A DNA stretch of 64,000 nt from Megamerina dolium. Taxonomy: Eukaryota > Arthropoda > Insecta > Diptera > Megamerinidae. The notes under the pieces are model-generated. The model was not told the DNA's origin. It did not search any database and saw only the letters and a list, made by a program, of their open reading frames with translations. This document shows positions 59,586-64,000 of this stretch, piece by piece (positions within the stretch are counted from its first letter, which is position 1; each line of letters begins with the position of its first letter). The stretch spans positions 88,423,671 through 88,487,670 of the forward strand of contig OY978525.1 in NCBI GenBank assembly GCA_963854835.1, given 5' to 3'. The translations under genes and the position numbers were made by a program.

Positions 59586-60117
59586 CGGGGTGATTTTTAA
59601 AGAGCCTTCGGATTTGATTTAAAAAATAACATACAGTTTAGAGAAATGTATGAAATCTTTATTTAAGTCTATAGAATGATCTATATAATTTAATGTTTAA
59701 AGATGATTTCATGTAAATGTTGATCGCGGCTGCGCCTCAAATGGTTCATAAGCTGGGTCCAATTTTGGCATACTCTCTCCATCATATCGGCCGGTATCTC
59801 ACGAATAAATCAATAATTCACGGTCATCAACAACACTGGCGGATACAGCTGCGATATTTTTCTCAATCCGCAATCTACGTATGCGTGTTGGTGGCTTAAT
59901 GTCCAATAATTAAAATTTGGTGGGAAATTTAGTTATAGATTCCGAATAGCCGCCTCAGAAGGTCGCCCAAACTGACCATAAAATGAATGAATTAATGAAC
60001 CGAACTGGTTAAATTATAGGCCAAACTGGACATGTTTGATAGTAACGTGTTACACGAAAACAGCTGAGCTGCCAAAAACAGTGTTGTCAAAAAAAAAAAG
60101 TTGCTAAAAATTCACCA
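59586..60117 (-). mobile_element. Internally deleted DD41D-like transposon
   Basis: The left end GGGGTGATTTTTAAAGAGCC and the right end (reverse complement ATGGTGAATTTTTAGCAAC) look like degenerate inverted repeats beside TA. On the minus strand the coding remains are RLRIEKNIAAVSASVVDDRE, fused directly to REIPADMMERVCQNWTQLMN with HLRRSRDQHLHEIIFKH and TAA. That is the N-terminal linker and extreme C-terminus of a transposase related to the rosa copies (compare ITENIAAVSESVAED), with the whole catalytic core removed. Confidence 0.65.
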
Positions 60118-60119
60118 TA

Positions 60120-61235
60120 TAAATAGAAATCACTTCCATGGCACTCTTATATAATAACAAACTAATTTATGTACGAATATTCTTATTAATATGTGTATTG
60201 AATATGAAATTACACAGTACTTATTTATAGTAACATAGTGAAAATCTGATAGTACACCAAGAACGATGTCGAATGTAAAAATTGTATTTTAAGCTCAAAT
60301 GTCTAATTTTGTCCAATATTTCGGTGCAAATTTTTACGTTAATGATGATGAATCTTACAAGTAGCTTCCTATAACACTTACCACTTTTGATTTACTACGT
60401 ATTTAATATCTTTATCATAAGATCATAGCATTATCACTTGCCTTGTCTGCCTAAGGTGTCTCGTGAGCGATAATATAAGAATGTGCGAATTTAATTACTT
60501 TAAAAAGCGAAGAGACTTTAGTAATTGATTCCTTGTCTAACATTAATAACGGAAACAATTTGGGCATCAATTTTATCATTGATGTATCAGCAACATACCA
60601 CTTTTAGCCGCCACCACATTATAAATATGTAACAATTACGAGCTTAATAATAAGTTAATTTTGAAATTAATAAATATGATCGAAGTCCTTTGCAATTGTG
60701 ATGATAAAACCTGAAATCCAATAAAGAATACAAAATCCCTCAATTCAAATACTTTTAAGCTGCACTCTTTTAATACTACTACCACCATAACCACCACAAT
60801 GCACCAGAATACATAACGATGTGAATATACCATTACTGCATTGAGAACATAATCCTTAAAATCCAAATAGCTAAATGCGCAGTCAACTATATGAATTTCA
60901 GTAGCTGTCTAAGTACGAATATATTTGTATTTATACTAGGGTCTATCAAATTGTTCACGAGGTAACAGCAACCAGTTGAAACCAAATCAAGTGAATCAAG
61001 GGCTTATAATTCATTACTCTATCAGTGACTTTTTCCCATTTGATTCAATGTTCGCCTGACTAGGTAGTACTCTAAAATTCATTTTAAGTTGTTTGATAAT
61101 GTCAAATATATGTGCACCTTGATCACAAATTTGGTCCACCCGAATATATTAATATCTTCGTATATACACGTACAAAGAATCAATAAATACGCGTGTTGAG
61201 ATACAAGACACAAGTTATTAGCTATTTTTGAAAGT
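60120..61235. other. AT-rich non-coding
   Basis: No gene or named repeat recognised. Confidence 0.5.
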
Positions 61236-61239
61236 GATC

Positions 61240-61530
61240 TCATTGTAGGTCGATTCATGTTTCCATGTTTGCTGCCATTCCTTAAGTCCATCAAAAAATA
61301 CAATTCGATTTGTCAAACTGTGCGCCATACGCATTCCACCTCCTTTAAACTGCATCTTCTTCCTCAGAGCCTTTGTTGGAGAATGGAAAAATGCACAAAA
61401 ATTTTGAAACAAATGGGTCCAATAATTCACTGCCCCACAATAGTTCTACTCTTCTGCAAAAAGTCTACGGGTTGTCTAAGGGTTGTCAGAAACGATAAAG
61501 AGTCTCCATAGACAGCATCAAAATTTGCCT
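61240..61530 (-). other. Unassigned coding-like segment
   Basis: Less AT-rich than its surroundings. On the minus strand one frame reads NFDAVYGDSLSFLTTLRQPV then DFLQKSRTIVGQ and a stop; an overlapping frame reads FFHSPTKALRKKMQFKGGGM then RMAHSLTNRIVFFDGLKEWQ. No splice sites or flanking repeats were evident and the family is not recognised. It may be a decayed exon or transposon gene. Confidence 0.25.
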
Positions 61531-62825
61531 TTTTTTATATTCATAAAAAGAGGATTCTATATCGTTCTTTTTTCCATTTTATAACGAAACCTGGAATAAA
61601 TGTGATACAACTGGCTGTCAAATAAAAGATAGCAGTATATGGCGACAATGCAAACGCAACCTTCTTTCTAACATGGGTACTTATTGATTTACCCTTGTAT
61701 GTATATGCATTTGTCAGTACAGTATTTGTTGGGTATGTGCCCATAATTTGACATAATTTCGATTAAATTCCAAAAATTGCTAGAACTGTTGCTGTGGCTA
61801 CAACTAAGCACTCCTGCCAGCAGCAACTATATACTATGTATGCATTTGTGAGTATTATGTTACTATATAGTACATATGTACATACATACCAATACTATGT
61901 GAAATATACTAAATACGTACAAGTATTGTAGCTGCCGTATTGCTGCTGATGCTGCTGTCACTTTAGTTGATGGTGCTTGCACCTCTTCAGTTAGGTAGCT
62001 ACGACGAAGTATAGCTGTTGTTATTGTGAAATTACATATTTACAAAATATTTTGTGGCATTTTTGAAATCAGGTAGAAATTGTAACAGAGGATTAAAAAC
62101 AACCGCAAAACACAAACAACAATCGCAAACGCATCCATTCATCTGTGTGTACTTACATACATGTATGACAAAATGAGGCACAACATACGACTACAACACA
62201 ATAAGTATGCACTTGCAGTAAAGTGCGGTTGTTGTGTAAACTACATACGACTATGAATTTAACAACCATAGCATGGGCAAGAGTACATAGATGTACATAC
62301 ATATGTGGGACATATATTAACAAATAAATAAATGGGAGAAATTTTTGTAAAATTCGGTATTGTGGTTAGCATTTAGGTAAGCGTATTGTATAATGCACAT
62401 ACATGTGTTCTAGTACGTTTTATCCTTTAAATTCATTAATATATTGTGATTAATTAAATTTAAACAAAACAAATTCAATTTCTTAGTGATTTTCTGAATG
62501 TTAAACCGATAATATGTAATAAGACTTAACAAAAAATTCGTGTGAAATGAGAAAATGACATACAATCAAGTATATATATATTGAGAAATCAAAAAAATAC
62601 ACAAATAAATAGCTCAAACACATAATCTCCACATGATCTACTCAATAGCGATGAGAAATAACAATTAATAATTCTGACTTGAAATGAAGAAAAATGCTCA
62701 TGATTTGTCTTCTACGTCTTCAACTACATTTTCTGCTTCCCAAAATCACTTAAAGTGTTTAACTTGGACAATATTTAAAATGACCTACATTGTCGATTCC
62801 ATGAGACATCACATTGTCTACGCTG
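61531..62825. other. AT-rich non-coding
   Basis: No gene or named repeat recognised; GCTGCTGATGCTGCTG run near 61939. Confidence 0.5.
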
Positions 62826-62829
62826 TTTG

Positions 62830-62965
62830 AGAAGATAGATTGTTACCGTCAAAAGAGATGCCAACCCCGCCGTTTGAAAAAATTCATATTTGTTGATATC
62901 AAATTTGTCGCTTCCGGCTTTCAAACTCGCGAACCTTGTACACTAATCAACTGAGCATAAAAAAT
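62830..62965 (-). mobile_element. Very old SINE remnant
   Basis: On the minus strand the order matches the SINE family: ATGCTCAGTTGATTAGTG (A-box region), a T-arm-like GTTCGCGAGTTTGAAAGCCG, AAATTTGATATCAACAAATA, TTTTTTCAAACGGCGGGGTT and GACGGTAACAAT. Each block aligns with the intact copies (AAATTTAATATCGA, TTTCGAACGGTACC, GACAGTAACAAC) but with many substitutions. Confidence 0.45.
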
Positions 62966-63655
62966 CCGCTTTTATAAGAAATGCAAAAATATATATCTAC
63001 GTACACGCTATTTATTGTAATGCTTTCGTAAGTTCTTATTATTTCTATTTCGTTCTTATCCAAAAAAATTGGCAAAATTTACTTTTTTATACTATTTTGT
63101 CGGCGTTTTCCGTTATTTAGTACTAGTACAGCATATATATGATATGTGTGCCTGTTGTACATATAGCAATATATATACAATATATTGCCGGTAGTACTTA
63201 TATTATTATTTATTGGCATTAGATTGAGCCAAATTATACGATCGAAAAAACGTATAGAAAAAATACGCAAATTTAATCAAGAATTATTAATACAAATCTT
63301 CGAAAGAGGTTTCGATATGCATTATAGCTTTTTCTGAATTTCTATTACATTCCAAAATATAAACAAAAAATTTATATATAACACTAAAAAATATAGTTAC
63401 AGCCTGGAATATATAAAAGTCAATATTTTCAGAAGCTACACCACGTTCATCTTGCGTTCATCTAAAAACCATTTTTTTAAATATCAAAAAATTTTACCTA
63501 CACTAATATACATATATCAAGACTTAGAACGGAAAGTTAACAGCAATGACGATAACGAAATTGAATTTCAAATGGATTTATTACGCTACCAAAAGTTACT
63601 CGATATGGTTGACTAAATACGCAAGAGACTTTTATTTTGTTTTCTCCTTCTTTTT
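62966..63655. other. AT-rich non-coding
   Basis: No gene or named repeat recognised. Confidence 0.5.
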
Positions 63656-64000
63656 AAACCCTGCATATTTGTACCTACTTGAAGGAATCTTCAGAGATAT
63701 ATAAAAATATATATATTCCTCATCAGCGTCGCCTAAAAAGTTGTTTCGACGATGTTCGTCCGGATGTCGGTTCGTACGTCTGTCTACCACCTGGATGGTT
63801 CGCACGATAACTTCAACAAATATTGTGAATGGGAATGGCCCCCGGAGCATTCAAAGTGAGTAACCTAAAACTCTATATAACTCACTTAATACACCATATG
63901 GGACAACAATATTCCACACGTGCAGTTATGTTATACTGCTACATAGTCGTACCAGAAATGGGTGAGCCACTCCTATTTTTTATAGTAGCTCCCATATAAA
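63656..64000 (+). mobile_element. Diverged mini-me copy (F), cut by the window edge
   Basis: Starts AAACCCTGCATATTTGTACC, then TACTTGAAGGAATCTTCAGA, CATCAGCGTCGCC, a degenerate GTC block, CACCTGGATGGTTCGCACGA and a CACTCCTATTTTTTATAGTA-type module. More diverged than the other copies and continues past 64000. Confidence 0.85.

Overview
The window looks like intergenic or long-intron DNA from a dipteran, most likely a tephritid fruit fly (Bactrocera, Zeugodacus or Ceratitis type). It is very AT-rich and has no continuous host gene. Its repeats are of fly type: mini-me/DINE-1-like elements with a (GTCY)n block, two copies of a DD41D transposon of the rosa kind (rosa was first described in Ceratitis rosa), and several DD34D mariners. 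Species and family placement are inferences from these repeats.

Layout. 0.4-3.1 kb holds two broken non-LTR reverse transcriptases, a 21-bp minisatellite and a short element with a TATTA flanking duplication. 3.3-7.8 kb holds tRNA-derived SINE copies and a hAT-type MITE. 8.0-14.4 kb is a nested block: a fold-back mini-me copy, a second mini-me copy with a rosa transposon inside it, a Helitron-type helicase pseudogene, a mini-me tail running into a (TA)n tract, and two transposase scraps. 15.6-18.2 kb contains two short segments that could be host exons on the minus strand. 21-26.8 kb carries a mariner scrap, a SINE, a piggyBac-like remnant and the second rosa copy. 30.2-37.8 kb has two mariners, the second split by a complete mini-me insertion. 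40.6-43.6 kb has a decayed retrotransposon followed by an unexplained cluster of a 14-bp motif. 46.6-49.2 kb is a complete but inactivated pogo/Tigger-type transposon with a probable 64-bp intron. 49.6-51.1 kb is a Jockey-type reverse transcriptase. 53.7-55.7 kb is a mini-me copy split by a SINE. 57.4-60.1 kb has an RNase H/reverse transcriptase relic and an internally deleted DD41D derivative. Another mini-me copy runs off the right edge.

How the parts relate. Nesting gives a relative order: mariner at 35.3 kb before the mini-me inside it; mini-me at 9.4 kb before the rosa inside it; mini-me at 53.7 kb before the SINE inside it. All complete mini-me copies are flanked by TTTTT on both sides, carry the same subterminal inverted repeat and end in the same 6-bp-stem hairpin. 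These are the hallmarks of Helentron-type rolling-circle elements. Every protein-coding mobile element seen is damaged, so any movement would need proteins supplied from elsewhere.

I found no clear new defence, metabolic or signalling system. The most worthwhile leads are the SINE family, the helicase relic beside a mini-me tail, the fold-back mini-me, the GTCGCGTGAGTTAC motif cluster and the orphan exon candidates.
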